The notes beneath the pieces are model-generated. The model saw only the letters and a program-made list of their open reading frames with translations. It did no database searches and was not told the DNA's origin. Shown here piece by piece: positions 1 to 12,700 of a stretch of DNA of 64,000 bases. Both the position numbers and the translations under genes were made by a program. Each line of letters starts with the position of its first letter. Position 1 is the stretch's first letter. Source of the stretch: Clostridia bacterium (GTDB taxonomy: Bacteria; Bacillota; Clostridia; TANB77; CAG-508); the NCBI GenBank assembly GCA_017528085.1, contig JAFXPH010000011.1, positions 62,001 to 126,000 on the forward strand. The letters run 5' to 3'.

Positions 1-821
1 TTGAACCTGGAGATTATGTAGTAGTATTTGGATTTGATTCAAGTATATATAATGTAACAACTTATAAAGTTGCATCAGCAAAATCAATAAATAGTTCAGA
101 TGCAACATCAAAGAGATTAAATGATAATTCTAAAGTTGCTATGACAGATGTTATTTCAATTACAAATATGTCAAAGAGCAATATAAACTTAGGATTATAT
201 AAGATAAATGGATTTGACTTAGCAATTGAAAAATATATATCAAACGTAACAGTTACAAATGCAAAAGGAAAACAAGTAACAGAATTCAAGAGATCAGACC
301 CAATTGCAAAAGTAGAAATTCATTCAAAATTATTCGAAAACTCAACTGTTGATATCGAATATAGAATTGTTGTTAAAAATGAAGGCCAAATAGACGGATA
401 TGCAAATCGTATTGTAGACTATTTACCAGAAGGTTTAACATTTGATCAAGCAAAAAATCCAAACTGGAGTTTAAATGGAAACGAACTTGTTTATACAGGA
501 TTTGTAGACAGAACAATTCCAAGTGGAAAAGAAATTGAAACTTCTCTTTATTTAACAAAGAAAGTTGATTCAATAAGAACAAATTCAATAGAAAATAGTG
601 CAGAAATATTAGAATCTACAACAGAATCAGGATTAGTTGATGTTGATTCTACAGTAGGAAATAAGAGTTCTTTAGAAGACGATTTTGACAAAGCTGTATT
701 ATTAATAACTGTTTCAACAGGTGCTGTTGTAAATAGATTATTAATAGTAATAGCAGTACTTTCAATAATCGGTATTGCTTTGGCAAGCAGATTAATATTT
801 AGAAAGAAATTTTATAGATAA
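1..821 (+). CDS. C-terminal part of a large surface protein (SdrD-B/DUF11-like, membrane-anchored), 5' end outside window
   Basis: The reading frame is open from base 3 to the TAA at 819-821, so the gene starts before the window. The first ~22 residues (ending near 'FGFDSSIYNVTTYKV') are the last strands of an SdrD-B/CnaB-like fold. A DUF11-like beta-sandwich follows, with 'YRIVVKNEGQIDGYANRI' and 'DYLPEGLTF'. The tail is 'LITVSTG', a hydrophobic helix and basic residues (RKKFYR), which predicts a C-terminal membrane anchor. The whole stretch aligns by eye with residues ~1380-1630 of the giant protein at 6733-17355, including the position of the helix. The next gene starts 14 bases downstream with its own RBS, so the two are probably co-transcribed. 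The function is unknown; adhesin or surface fibre is an inference from the domains. Confidence 0.85.
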   Translation, partial: EPGDYVVVFGFDSSIYNVTTYKVASAKSINSSDATSKRLNDNSKVAMTDVISITNMSKSNINLGLYKINGFDLAIEKYISNVTVTNAKGKQVTEFKRSDPIAKVEIHSKLFENSTVDIEYRIVVKNEGQIDGYANRIVDYLPEGLTFDQAKNPNWSLNGNELVYTGFVDRTIPSGKEIETSLYLTKKVDSIRTNSIENSAEILESTTESGLVDVDSTVGNKSSLEDDFDKAVLLITVSTGAVVNRLLIVIAVLSIIGIALASRLIFRKKFYR

Positions 822-835
822 GGGGGGTAAGAGTT

Positions 836-3800
836 ATGAAGATTAATAATTTAAAATTAAAATTAATAATAGCATTTATATTAGCTTTAATAGTAATATT
901 CTTACCTCACGAGACAAAAGCACTTTCAGCATATGATTTTATACATTCACAATGTGTTACATATGATGAAATTATGGAATATTCAGTAGACGAGTGCTTA
1001 AGCTTAAGATTTAATCAATACTCAAATCATGAAGACCTTGTTAGACAAGCTTGTAATAGATATTTGTGTTGTCACAAATCATCATATGCGACTGGTGGTT
1101 TATTCTATCCAGCTATTGTACTTGATATATATGCAGATGATCCATGTACATTATACCAAAATGGTTCAGTAGCAATACAAAATAATGCTTGGGTCGGAGC
1201 TTTAGCATATTTTTGTGCATATTACCAAGATTACGATCCACATTCAAGTTATAGTGGTGCAGAAGGTCAAAAAGTAAACTATGTTTTAAATCAATTAGGT
1301 TATGATGCTGGTTCTTATGTAAATACTAATGTTGGTGATGCAACTGCTTATGGAACAGCAGCACTTAACGGAACTGCCGACAAATATTACTCAGCTAGAA
1401 TTATTATTCTAAAAGGTGGAGACTTACAAAGTTCTGGTTTACTTTGGGGTAAAGAAGGAATATCAGGAACTGTAAGAGTTCAAAAATTCATTAGTGAAGA
1501 TCGTGCATCAATGAGTAAGGAACAAAAAGCAGATGCTCCTGTTCACTTAGATGAACCAGATGGTTCAGAAGTTACTTATACAATCAGAGTAACAAATACT
1601 CATAAATCAGAAACAGCAAACTATACACTAACAGATGTTTTTGATCAATTTGAAAAAGATGGTTTAGAGTTTGTTAGTGGATCTAGCTGGTCTGGATCAG
1701 GAAACACATATAAAATAACTGATTCACTTGGGCCAGGGGAAACTAGAGATTATTCATTAACTTTAAAAACATATAATACAGAAATTATAAGTATACCATC
1801 AACTGATGAGTATGAGGAAGAAATGTTTTCTCCAGAGATTTTAGATCAATTACAAAATGGTCAAGCATATGATTTTTACGCTGAATATGAAAACCTAGTA
1901 ACTATGGAAGCTCAATTAGGTGAAAAAACTATAGAAGCTGAAGATGCTGACTATGTGGAGGTAGGAAAACATATAGATCCACCTCCACCAAAAGTACCAG
2001 AACCTGCAGAGCCAGGAATTACTTTAAGAAAATATGTTTCACAAGTAGAAAGTGGAAAAGATGGTTCAATAAGTACATATAATAGACAAGGTATGTCTAA
2101 CTCTGAAAAATACTACAATCCTGTAGTATTAGAAAAAGGCGATACAGTAACTTACACAATTGAATTTAAATTAAATAAACACGTTGTTAGATATAAAAGA
2201 TCTCAATATGATTACATATATGATGTACAATTAGTTGATAAAAACGAAGATGGACTAGAACTTGTTCCTGGTACAGATAGTGGATTAACTGGATTTACTG
2301 TATGGTATGGAGATACATATACAACTCAAGTACAATACAAAGTAACAAAAACAAACATGTATCTATTTGATGTAGAAAATACAATACAATTTGAAGAAGC
2401 ATTATATAATTACGTATGGAGATATTGGTGTCAACACAGATACTCAGGACACTGGGTTTATGTTGTTGAACCAGATACTAGTGTAAATGCAGACCATCCA
2501 GATATTAAGAGCAGAGCAAATGGTTCAGAAGTTCCAAAAACTGGTGAGGCAGAAGATGGAAGCATAGGAAACACAGAATTCGTACAATTAAAAGAATTAG
2601 TTATTGCTGGTTATGTATTCGATGATGAAAATAAAGATGGATTAATGACTGGAGATCAACCACTTGAAAAAATTTGGGTAACTCTTCATGATTTATCTAC
2701 TTCAGATGGTCATGATTTTACTCAAAGTAAGCAGACGGATGCAAATGGTTATTATGAATTTGAATTAGAATCATTTAACAAAGGTACATTTAGAGATGAA
2801 ACATATGGTATTTATACAAAAGGTACAAGTGAGCATAGAAAATATTATGTAGAATTTAGATACAATGGTATTACTTATCAATCAACACCAGAATATGCAG
2901 GAAGAAAAAATTTGAATTCTGATAATTCATTTAACGATAATTATAAGATAGATTCAAATGCTCTTGAATATGATTCAGAAAGAGCAGCATTTAATAATCA
3001 ATTCACAACTATAGCTCATAACAAAGGTATAGAATTCGGTGGAGATGAAAATGATTCTAAAGGTCTAGCTTATGATAAAGATGAACATATCAGTACATTA
3101 AAATGGACTAATAGTGTTACAATGTCATCTTACTCATTTGTAAAAGATGATCATGAATCAAGAGATAATTTATTCCTATCATCTGAGGGTGAAACAGAAT
3201 ACTTAAAATATATAAACTTAGGTTTATATCAAAGAGAGAAATTAGACTTGAGTTTAACAAAAGATTTATATAAAGCTCAAGTAAGAATTAATGGATACAC
3301 ACTAGACTATGACTATGATGACGGAGTAAGTTTCCCAAGAGACATAGATAGTAATGATCCAAATAGAACATATTTAAAAGATGGATATGAATTATTCATA
3401 TATAATTCAGACTATTTCTATAGAATTTCACAATATGCTAATGAAGCGGTAAGAACAATAAAGGCAAAGACAAATGGCAGATTAGAAAATGCAGAATTAG
3501 AAATAGACTTAACATACAAAGTTAGAATAGCAAATGATTCACCATCTGAATTTGGTCCTTTACCATCAAACAATGCAATTTATGCAGCCGTTGATGAATT
3601 AGTTGATTATAACTCAGACACAATGACTATATACAAAGCATGGATGGGTGATGAAAATGGACCAGGAAGTACTGAATTAGATATTTCTGATACTTCAATA
3701 TACAATGATGAAGATAATTATCAATATTCAGGATTTGAGAGAAACTTTATTACAGGTAGTGCATTAAGCGAAAATGTTCTTAAATCTGATGAGACAACTC

Positions 3801-6436
3801 ATGATGTTGAATATTTATATATTACATATAGAGTAGATCATGAAAATGAAGCTGCAAGAGCAGTAGATTCATATGCAGATAAAGGATTTGTACATTTAGG
3901 AGATAAAACAAGTATTTCTCAAATAAGTGCTTATTCAACATATGATGATGAAACAAGAAGCCATGGACATGGTTTAGTTGATATAGATGCTAACTCAGGT
4001 AATATCAATACTGCACAAACAGAATTTAGTAGTGCATGTGATAATATAGATAGTTTTGAAGATATTGCATTTAGAGTAGATATGAATATTGATAAAAAAG
4101 CTGATGAAAGAAGTATATCTGGTCTTGTATTCGAAGATACAAGAAGTGATAAATTACAAATAACTAAATTCAATAATGCATATCAATTTATCGCAAACGG
4201 TGCATATTTGACAACAGATAGAAGACATGATGAATTAAGCAATGATCCAAGTCAAACTCAATATGAATTATTGAGAAATATAAGAGGTTCAAAACAAGAT
4301 ATTTTACTACCTGATATGACAGTTCAATTAATTGAGGTTGTAACAGGAAGTGATTCAAATCTATATGAAGAAACAATTGAACCTGCTGAAAATACAAACT
4401 TAAATCACGTTATAGTAAGAACAAATGCAAGTGGTGAATATAAGATTTCTGAATTTATCCCAGGTGTTTATATCGTAAGATTTAAATTTGGTGATATCTT
4501 CAAAGATGAAACAATATCACTTGAATCATTCGAACATAACGGACAAGATTATAAAGCAACACAATACACATTAGGAGGACCTGCTGGAACAATAGTACCA
4601 ACAGGTGGATCAATAACAACTAGACCATTAGAGTCTGGCGATGATAATGATACTAAACTTGCTGCTTTAACAAAGGCAGAAAGAGTATCAGATGCTAGAG
4701 AGAATGAATTAAGAAGAATTGAAGTAATGAGTGCTTCAGAAGTAATGAACAATTACACTGCAACATTCATGAAAGCAAATAGTTATTTAGGTGAAAACGA
4801 ATATGATCAAATAAATAACGCTGCTTCTAAAGCTGCCTTAACTGCTGAATTAAACAGTAATGGTGGAAAAGTAAATGATGAAGTAAAAGCATTCTCAGAT
4901 GCAACATATTCATTTGCTGATACAGTAACATTCTCACTAGGTATCGAAAACAAATCAGATACTTTAAATCAATTAGATAAAGAAGTAGGTAGTGATAAAG
5001 ACTTTAACGCAATATTCGTTAAAGCAAATAACATAGACTTCGGTGTAGAATATAGACCAGAGTCATACGTTGAATTAGTAAAACGTATTAAAGAAATTAA
5101 ATTAACATCTTCAGCTGGAGATATAGTAGTAGATCTTCACTATAATGAAGATGGAACATTAGTATCTAATACAAGTGTAACTCAAGTTGGTATAGAAAAT
5201 ATTCAAGCAATTGATACAACTATACTAAACGATGCAATTAAAGGATTTACAAACAATATTTCAGCTGAATTTATACAAGGATTTAGATACATAAACGTTG
5301 ATGAGAACATCTTACAAGGTGCTCAAATATCAATCAACTACTACTTAACAGCTAATAACCAAGGTGAGGTTGATACAGTTTCTCAAAACTTAATAGATGA
5401 AGGAACAAACAACTTATATGATAAGCTTAAAGAAAAAATGGAAGTTGATCCAAAATTTGCTCAAGCAGTAAATAGCGGAAATCTTCTAAGATTCATTCAA
5501 GGAATTGAAAAAGCATATATTAGAACACCTGAACTTATGAGAAGAGTTCAACCAGCATATCAACAAGGATATTATATGGGTGGTATTTACTACTATGGTT
5601 CATATGGTGAAAATACAGATAATACTATAGCAATTGTACCATTAACAGTACATAAGATATTAGACTTTATTGATAATGATGCGTTGTTTATGCCATCAAA
5701 TAATATTGATACAAATAAGACTTGGTCACTAGTAAATGAAGATGAGTTATTAGAAGACAACTTAATCGAAAGAAGACCAGAATCTGAAGCAAACGTATTT
5801 GGAGATAAAAATTCTGTTCCACAAAAATACAACTTAGTTGAAGTTCAAATGGATGATGGATCAGTAAAACTTAAATTCTTAGACGATAGACAACGTATGT
5901 TTACTACAGATATAAGAAATAACATTGTTATAAACGCTCTATCTAATAAAAATAGTTCATTAGTAAGAGCAATTATACCAAAGATTGGTTCTCAAACTCC
6001 AGTAGCAGAAAGAGTATTTACAGTAGATAATCCTAATAGAGATGACATAGATTACTCTTCATACATCTTCTTAGAGATGAACCAAACATTATCTTCAGAA
6101 AATAGTAGTGAAGATATGGTTTATGATAATACAGCAGAACTTGTACAGTTCTTAATCCCAACAGGAAGAATTACAAACTTTGCAAGTACTGTAGGTAATA
6201 TCAAATTAAATGGTAACCGTTCAAGTTTCGAATCATCATTAGATGAAGTAGATACAACAACAACTGAAACGGTTAGATTAACACCACCAACTGGTCAAGA
6301 TTTTAGAACAGTATTTGTTTCAAATAACAGAGGTGCAATAAATGCAATAGTAGGAATAACAGGTATAGCTATTCTAAGTATTGTAGGAGTTGCAGTAGTA
6401 AGTGGAACAGTTGGAAAGAAAAAGAGTTATAAATAA
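836..6436 (+). CDS. Large secreted, membrane-anchored multidomain surface protein (1866 aa)
   Basis: The ATG at 836 follows a G-rich RBS (aaggggggtaag) and begins a signal peptide (residues ~1-30, 'LIIAFILALIVIFLPHETKA'). Residues ~30-130 are unusually cysteine-rich for an exported protein, with seven Cys including a CC pair. DUF11-like sandwiches lie around 240-290 and 430-500. An SdrD-B-like domain with the calcium-loop-like 'DDENKDGL' starts near 585, and a second ('ISGLVFEDTRS') spans ~1090-1225. Then comes a long conserved region containing 'SDARENELRRIEVMS' and 'DFGVEYRPESYVEL'. The end is 'LTPPTG' (TPPTG at 1816-1820), a hydrophobic helix (~1834-1857) and the tail KKKSYK. It is collinear with the second half of the 3540-aa protein downstream. 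It is followed by a strong terminator. Exported surface protein is well supported; its ligand or role is unknown. Confidence 0.9.
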   Translation: MKINNLKLKLIIAFILALIVIFLPHETKALSAYDFIHSQCVTYDEIMEYSVDECLSLRFNQYSNHEDLVRQACNRYLCCHKSSYATGGLFYPAIVLDIYADDPCTLYQNGSVAIQNNAWVGALAYFCAYYQDYDPHSSYSGAEGQKVNYVLNQLGYDAGSYVNTNVGDATAYGTAALNGTADKYYSARIIILKGGDLQSSGLLWGKEGISGTVRVQKFISEDRASMSKEQKADAPVHLDEPDGSEVTYTIRVTNTHKSETANYTLTDVFDQFEKDGLEFVSGSSWSGSGNTYKITDSLGPGETRDYSLTLKTYNTEIISIPSTDEYEEEMFSPEILDQLQNGQAYDFYAEYENLVTMEAQLGEKTIEAEDADYVEVGKHIDPPPPKVPEPAEPGITLRKYVSQVESGKDGSISTYNRQGMSNSEKYYNPVVLEKGDTVTYTIEFKLNKHVVRYKRSQYDYIYDVQLVDKNEDGLELVPGTDSGLTGFTVWYGDTYTTQVQYKVTKTNMYLFDVENTIQFEEALYNYVWRYWCQHRYSGHWVYVVEPDTSVNADHPDIKSRANGSEVPKTGEAEDGSIGNTEFVQLKELVIAGYVFDDENKDGLMTGDQPLEKIWVTLHDLSTSDGHDFTQSKQTDANGYYEFELESFNKGTFRDETYGIYTKGTSEHRKYYVEFRYNGITYQSTPEYAGRKNLNSDNSFNDNYKIDSNALEYDSERAAFNNQFTTIAHNKGIEFGGDENDSKGLAYDKDEHISTLKWTNSVTMSSYSFVKDDHESRDNLFLSSEGETEYLKYINLGLYQREKLDLSLTKDLYKAQVRINGYTLDYDYDDGVSFPRDIDSNDPNRTYLKDGYELFIYNSDYFYRISQYANEAVRTIKAKTNGRLENAELEIDLTYKVRIANDSPSEFGPLPSNNAIYAAVDELVDYNSDTMTIYKAWMGDENGPGSTELDISDTSIYNDEDNYQYSGFERNFITGSALSENVLKSDETTHDVEYLYITYRVDHENEAARAVDSYADKGFVHLGDKTSISQISAYSTYDDETRSHGHGLVDIDANSGNINTAQTEFSSACDNIDSFEDIAFRVDMNIDKKADERSISGLVFEDTRSDKLQITKFNNAYQFIANGAYLTTDRRHDELSNDPSQTQYELLRNIRGSKQDILLPDMTVQLIEVVTGSDSNLYEETIEPAENTNLNHVIVRTNASGEYKISEFIPGVYIVRFKFGDIFKDETISLESFEHNGQDYKATQYTLGGPAGTIVPTGGSITTRPLESGDDNDTKLAALTKAERVSDARENELRRIEVMSASEVMNNYTATFMKANSYLGENEYDQINNAASKAALTAELNSNGGKVNDEVKAFSDATYSFADTVTFSLGIENKSDTLNQLDKEVGSDKDFNAIFVKANNIDFGVEYRPESYVELVKRIKEIKLTSSAGDIVVDLHYNEDGTLVSNTSVTQVGIENIQAIDTTILNDAIKGFTNNISAEFIQGFRYINVDENILQGAQISINYYLTANNQGEVDTVSQNLIDEGTNNLYDKLKEKMEVDPKFAQAVNSGNLLRFIQGIEKAYIRTPELMRRVQPAYQQGYYMGGIYYYGSYGENTDNTIAIVPLTVHKILDFIDNDALFMPSNNIDTNKTWSLVNEDELLEDNLIERRPESEANVFGDKNSVPQKYNLVEVQMDDGSVKLKFLDDRQRMFTTDIRNNIVINALSNKNSSLVRAIIPKIGSQTPVAERVFTVDNPNRDDIDYSSYIFLEMNQTLSSENSSEDMVYDNTAELVQFLIPTGRITNFASTVGNIKLNGNRSSFESSLDEVDTTTTETVRLTPPTGQDFRTVFVSNNRGAINAIVGITGIAILSIVGVAVVSGTVGKKKSYK

Positions 6437-6474
6437 AAACAAACATAAATAATAAAACATACCTTTCAAATTAT

Positions 6475-6506
6475 AGGGGATAACACGTAGTGTTATCTCC
6501 TTTTTT
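6475..6506 (+). terminator. Rho-independent terminator after the 1866-aa surface gene
   Basis: A 12-bp stem (6475-6486 with 6490-6501, one G-U pair) with a 3-base loop is followed by a run of six T. It lies about 40 bases after the stop codon and closes the two-gene transcription unit that begins upstream of the window. Confidence 0.9.
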
Positions 6507-6732
6507 ACGGATTAAAGGCATAGGAAGAAATTAGCTCTAAAATTGTAAAATTAATGTTAAAAAAGTCCCGAAAAGATATAAAAATGACATGTTTCAAGTT
6601 GATTTGTAGAAAATGTGGTTGCGTAAAGGTTTTTTGGACACCTGAAATTATGTAAAGCTAGAGGGTCTTTATTTTTATGAAATTATTGATATCATTATGC
6701 TTGAATACAAAAGAAATTATAGGAGGTTTGTT

Positions 6733-9700
6733 TTGAAAAGGGTATTATTAAAAATCAAAAAGATAATTGCTTTGTTATTTGTATTCACAATACTACAAAA
6801 TCATATCCTTTTGATATTTGACGGCGTACAAGCAACAACAACATTGCTTGAAGATATGGTTAGCTCAAATACTATAGCAGAAGATGATAAGACAGATATT
6901 GATGAAGGCACAAACAAAACAATTAGGAAAGAGGAAAAAAATCTAATAAGTAACTTAGAAGACGAATCAGAAGATGATGAAGAAATAGAAGATTCTGATA
7001 AAACTTCAGTAGATACTTCATTAGAGGAAAGTGATGAAATAGCTTTAAAAGCTGATTTAGAAATAATCAGTGCATATAGTTATTCTGATGGTGCAATTGT
7101 TAAAACAGCAATTACAATCAACACTGAAAATAACATAGAAAAAGAACTAACATCACTTAAGTATTCAGTTAAAAATCCTACTGTTCAAGGATACACAGTA
7201 AGTAAGGTATTTGTTGAAAAAGTAGATACAGGAGTAGGAGAAACTGATGAAAAGCATAATATTACTGCAGAAGGAGTAGAAGGAGAACTTAAATATTTAT
7301 CTCCTAGAGTATATCCTACAACAGTAATCTATGTTGATTACATCTTAGAGGGTAGTGGCGATATTGATGAACTAGAACTTAAAGTTGATGGAGAAGTAAA
7401 ACTTGTTAACAATGATGAGTATGTAGAAAACATGGCTCCAAGTACATCAATTAATGTTTCTACTTTAGATTTTAATAACTATAGATTATCAACAGAGAAA
7501 ACAAGCATATATAAGGGTTATTTATATGCTAATGCTGTTTCTGATCTAGGTTATGAAACTGAATATACAACTTATTCAAATGTTATCGTAGAAAATGTTG
7601 AAAAAGATGATTGTTACATAGTTCTAGATGAAAATGTAGATACTATTAAAGTTAATGGTGGAGAAGATATTTCTTTAAAAGGAACAAATCATTACATTTC
7701 AACATACATCGACACAGAAGAATTTAATAAAGTATTTGGTGGCACAGGATACATTGAAATATATACTGATGGTACATTACTTGGAAGATTAGATTCTTCA
7801 AACGAAATAGTTGATGGAAATTTCACATATACATATAACAACAATTCTGTAAGCAATGTTGAATACAGAATGTATGGTCTAAAAGATACAGGAAACTTTA
7901 AAATATATAGTGATAAAGCAATAAAAGATAAGACAGTATTTGATAGAGTTAAAATTAAGAGCTTCGAAAGTATAGAAACTACAGGAATTCTTAAAAACGT
8001 TACTAAATTAGATGATGTAGAATACGTTTTAGCTCAAAAAGAATCAAATGCTGAAATCAAACTAGAAGAAACAGAATCAAGAATTGATTTCGCATTATAT
8101 GACAATGTTTTATCAACAGAAGAAGCAAACAATGTTGATTTTAGAATTACATTAAAAAATAATGATGAAAAATATGAATTATTTAAAAACCCAACAATTA
8201 ATGTTGAATTACCAACAGCAATTCAAGATATCACAGTAGATAACGTTAATTTATTACACAAAAATGGATTATCTATGGAATCATGGAATGTTGAGACAAA
8301 TGATTCAGGCAATAAAGTAATTAAAATCAAATTGTCAGGAATTCAAAACGAATATTTACCAGATAGTTCTATTGAAGGTACAACAGTAATGGTTAATACA
8401 ACAATTAACTTAGATAAATTAACTGGTAATGGAAAAAATAACATCAAAGTAACTTATTCAAACGAGATAGGAACTAATACAGCTTATCAAAATAATGGAG
8501 AAGATGGAGATCTATATCCAATTGAATATGTTGCAAAAACAGGACTAGTAAGACTTACAAAAGTTGAAAACTATAATAATGCTGGTGATGTTTTAGAAAA
8601 CTATGAAATGGAATCTAAGATTGCTTCAATAGATGCAAATTCTGCTTCTAGAACAGCAAAAGTTTCTATGGCTGTAGTTAACAATTATTCAAAAGCATTA
8701 TCTGATGTTGTTATTATCGGTAAAATTCCGACAGAAAATAATACTTATGATGGCAACTATTTATACAGTACATTTTCAACTGAAATAGATGGACCAATCT
8801 TAACAAACGGTCTTCCAGCTAAGGTTTATTATTCTGAAGAAGAAGACCCAGATAAAGATTCAGCTTCATGGGTTGAAAGTGTAAGCGATTACTCAAAGAT
8901 TAAAACATACAAAATTGAAATTGAAAACCCTGAGATGCTTGTTGGTGACAAAGTTGAATTTAATTATAACTTAGTAATCCCAGCAAATATCGATTATAAC
9001 GAATCTTCTTTTGGATTATATACAGTATGCTACAAATTAAATGGTGCAGAACTTAAAGAAAATTCAATCGTAGGATTTAAGACAGAAGAAAAAGAAATAA
9101 CTATCGCAGACGCATCTAATATTGAAACAGTACAAGATTTAGAAATAGGTAGCATAGTAAAAAGAGCAGGAGTTGAATTATCAGAAGATGATTCAGTAAA
9201 TGAAGCTCAAATATTAAATTATTCATACGTAATTAAAAATACATCATCAGAAACAGTTAGAAATATAGTATTAAAAGGAACTGCAGAAAATGCTAACTCA
9301 TTCTATTATGATGTAGAAGAAATAGAAGATAGTACAACAGGTGAAATGATAAAGAGTGGTTTCTGGAAAGAAGATACAGAAGGAAATCATATTTATCAAG
9401 AAATCAAAATAGACTCTTTAGAGCCAAACGAAGAAAAAGTAGTTTCATATCAAGTAGTTGTAAAATCACTTGAAAATGTAACTGAACCTAGAGAGGTATA
9501 CGGTAAAGCTATAGTAACAAGTGATAATACATCTGAACAAACAGTAACTACAATCAAGAACAAAATAGAACAAGCAGATTTAGCATTGTTAGTAGGTCTT
9601 GATAGTAGAGAAGAATATGGAAATGAAATAATTAATACTGATACACAACAAAAGTTTAAAACAAGTGTAACAAACATATCAGATAGAACACTAGAAAATA

Positions 9701-12700
9701 TATATGTTAAAGTAAATCTTTCAAGATTAATGAACTTTGACGAAGTAATGACTCAAGCATTCGATCCAGAACAAACATTTAGATACGAAGAAACTGCAGA
9801 AGGAAGAATTGTAACATATCTAGTTAATAAACTAGAACCAGGAGAGACTGCAAACTTACAATCAATTATTCATATTGATAATATTCCAGAAGCACAATTA
9901 AAAGATTTTATTACAATAAAAGCTACATCAAATATTGATGGAAAAGATTATTATTCAAATGAATATACAAGAGAAATTACTCAATCATATTCATTCTTAG
10001 AAGTAAATTATACAGCTAATGTTCCTTCAGGAAGTACAGTTGTAGATGGACAAGATGTTAAATACAAATTAGAAGTAACAAATACAGGAACTGTTGAAAC
10101 ATATTTTGATGTTTCAGATAAATTACCATATGGTTTAAAAATTGAAGATATTAAAGTTAAATTACCAGATGGTACAGAAGAAACAAAAGAAGCAACAAAT
10201 CAATACTTTGCAACAAGAGGATATATTAAACCACAAGAAAAATTAGAAGTAGATGTTGATACAGTTGTTGATAGAAACTTACTTAAAACAAATCAAAACT
10301 CAATGGTAAATATATTTGAGGTTGTTCCTTCAAATCATAGAAGTGAAATAGCAGAACATATTTTATATGTTGAAGCTGTTAAGGAAATGAAACTTGAAGA
10401 TGCAGATGATTTTGATGATGAAACAGAAGAAGTGACTCTTGAATATACAAAGGTAGAAAAAGAAGGATTAAACTTAAGAAAAGTAGATAAAGATAAAGTA
10501 AATATTCCAACACAAACAACAACAAATAATCAAAGCTCTTCAAACTCAAATAGTAATAATAATACAAATACAACTACAAAAACAAACAATAATACAAGTT
10601 CAAACAGTAGCAGTGCTACAGTTGAAACAAAGAAAACATACTCAATTTCAGGTAGAGTATGGGTTGATAATAACAAGAACGGATTAAAAGAATCAAATGA
10701 AGAAAAACTAAAAAATGTTACAGTAAAACTTTATAAATCATCAAACAATAAAATAGCATTATCAAATAACAATTTTGTAAAAAGCACAAAGACAGATATA
10801 AATGGTGAATACTATTTTAATGATGTAGAAAATGGAACATACATAGTTATATTTGCTTATGATAGTAACAAATATACAGTAACAAAATACCAGGTAAATG
10901 GAGCAAAGAACGAACAAAGTTCAAGCGTTATAGTTAATAATGCAGGAATTGAAAATGACCAAAATACATATGCAATTACAGACTTAATTACAATTACAGA
11001 TTCAAATTCAATTAATAACAACATGGGACTTAAGACAATAGATGGATTTGATATGCAAATCAATGCATATATTTCAAAAGTAACTATAAACGATGGAAAT
11101 AAAGAACAAGTTAAACAATATGATAGATCAGATAAAATCTATAAGGTTGATTTATCTTCAAAAACAATTGATAAAACAACATTAAAAGTTGAATATGTAG
11201 TTGAAGTTTCTAACGTAGGAGATATGGAAGGAACTGTTAAACAAATTGCTGCATACTTCAATGAGAAATTTGAATTAAATAACAAACAAAACTTAGACTG
11301 GTCAGTTAGTGCAGATAAAAATGCATATAACTCATCATTAAAAGATGAAACTCTAGTTTCAGGACAAACAAGAAAAGTAAAATTAGTTTTAACAATCAAG
11401 ATGACAGGTGAAAGTACAGGAGTATATGACACAATATTCAAGATTGCTGAAACATCAAATAGTGCACAATTAGTAGATGAAGATGTAGAAAACAATTCAT
11501 CTAAAGTGCAATTAATGATAACAATTAGAACAGGTGCGCAAATATTAACAACAATTATTATTGTTGCTATAGTAATAGCTTACATATTATTCGTAGTATT
11601 AAGTAAAAAATTAGTACATAGCGAAAAAATGAGAAAACTATTAGAGAAACTATATGTAGCATTTGCAATAATTGCTGTTGTAATTATAGTATTAATGACA
11701 TATTCAAATGCTGTACAATCAGGTAGAAATATTTCAGATGTTGCTTCAATGTCATTAACAGAATACTATAACTTCGCATGGGATGACTATGTTCACTACT
11801 TAAGATCAGAATCAGATAGAAGAATTCAATGTGTTGAGGCATCTGATAGATCAATGTCAGGACTAAGAGATAAAGGTAACGTATTTACTGAGTATAACGC
11901 AAACGATGACTTTAGAGGTCAAAGATACATGATATCTATTGCTGATTATAGATCTGACTCATATTCTTATGTAAGTGCTAGAGGAAGAGGAAGTGGTTCA
12001 AATAGATTTGCTTCATTATTCTCTTATGCAGGTGATGCAATTGAATCAAAGAAATATGGTAACGTATCATATAAAGGTCTTTTAGCAAACTTAATAAGAA
12101 ATTATGGTAGCGAATTAAATAATTCAATAGGTGTAAGTATAAACCCTAACCAAGGAACAAACTATGTTGTAGTAGATAACACATTCTATAATGACTGTGT
12201 TGCATACTTAGATCATGTTTCTTCAGGCGGAACTGGAAACATAGAAAACAAAAATGATGATACTGAAATTAGTGTAAAAAAAGACGGCGGAACAACATAT
12301 GTTGGACCAATTACAGCAAAATTCCCTACAGGAACAAAATTATACATTGGAATAAATGGTTCTTATACAGAATATAGAGGAAATGTATATAGTAGAGGAA
12401 GTTCACAAGGATTCGGCGCAGGATTAAGTGAAGTTCAATTCTATATTCCAACTGATGCTTTCGGTGGAGCAAACTTAGATAACTGTACAGTTAAATTAGC
12501 AACAGATGAAGGCGGAGGAGGATTAAGAGCAAGATTAATTATCTTCGCAGGTAGAGGATCAGGACAAAACGAAGCTGTCATCAGAGGTGACGGAAGTGGC
12601 GGATCTGAATTAATCTATACAATAACAAGTGGATTTAAATCAACAAAATATGTATCAGGATTAGACTATACTGGTTCAAGTGGATTAGCTACAATCTCTG

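Noticed and set aside
821-836. Pseudogene or frameshift splitting one giant surface gene into two
   Set aside because: The first ORF ends in a proper basic anchor tail and the second has its own RBS, ATG and signal peptide, so two real genes are more likely.
6610-6630. Shared regulatory site (ttgcgtaaa) upstream of two surface genes (also inverted near 51753)
   Set aside because: A single 9-base match in opposite orientation at different distances from the starts is within chance for AT-rich DNA.
6697-6732. ATG at 6697 as the start of the 3540-aa protein
   Set aside because: It would place AGGAGG inside the gene and add a charged 12-residue extension before the signal peptide; the TTG at 6733 fits better.
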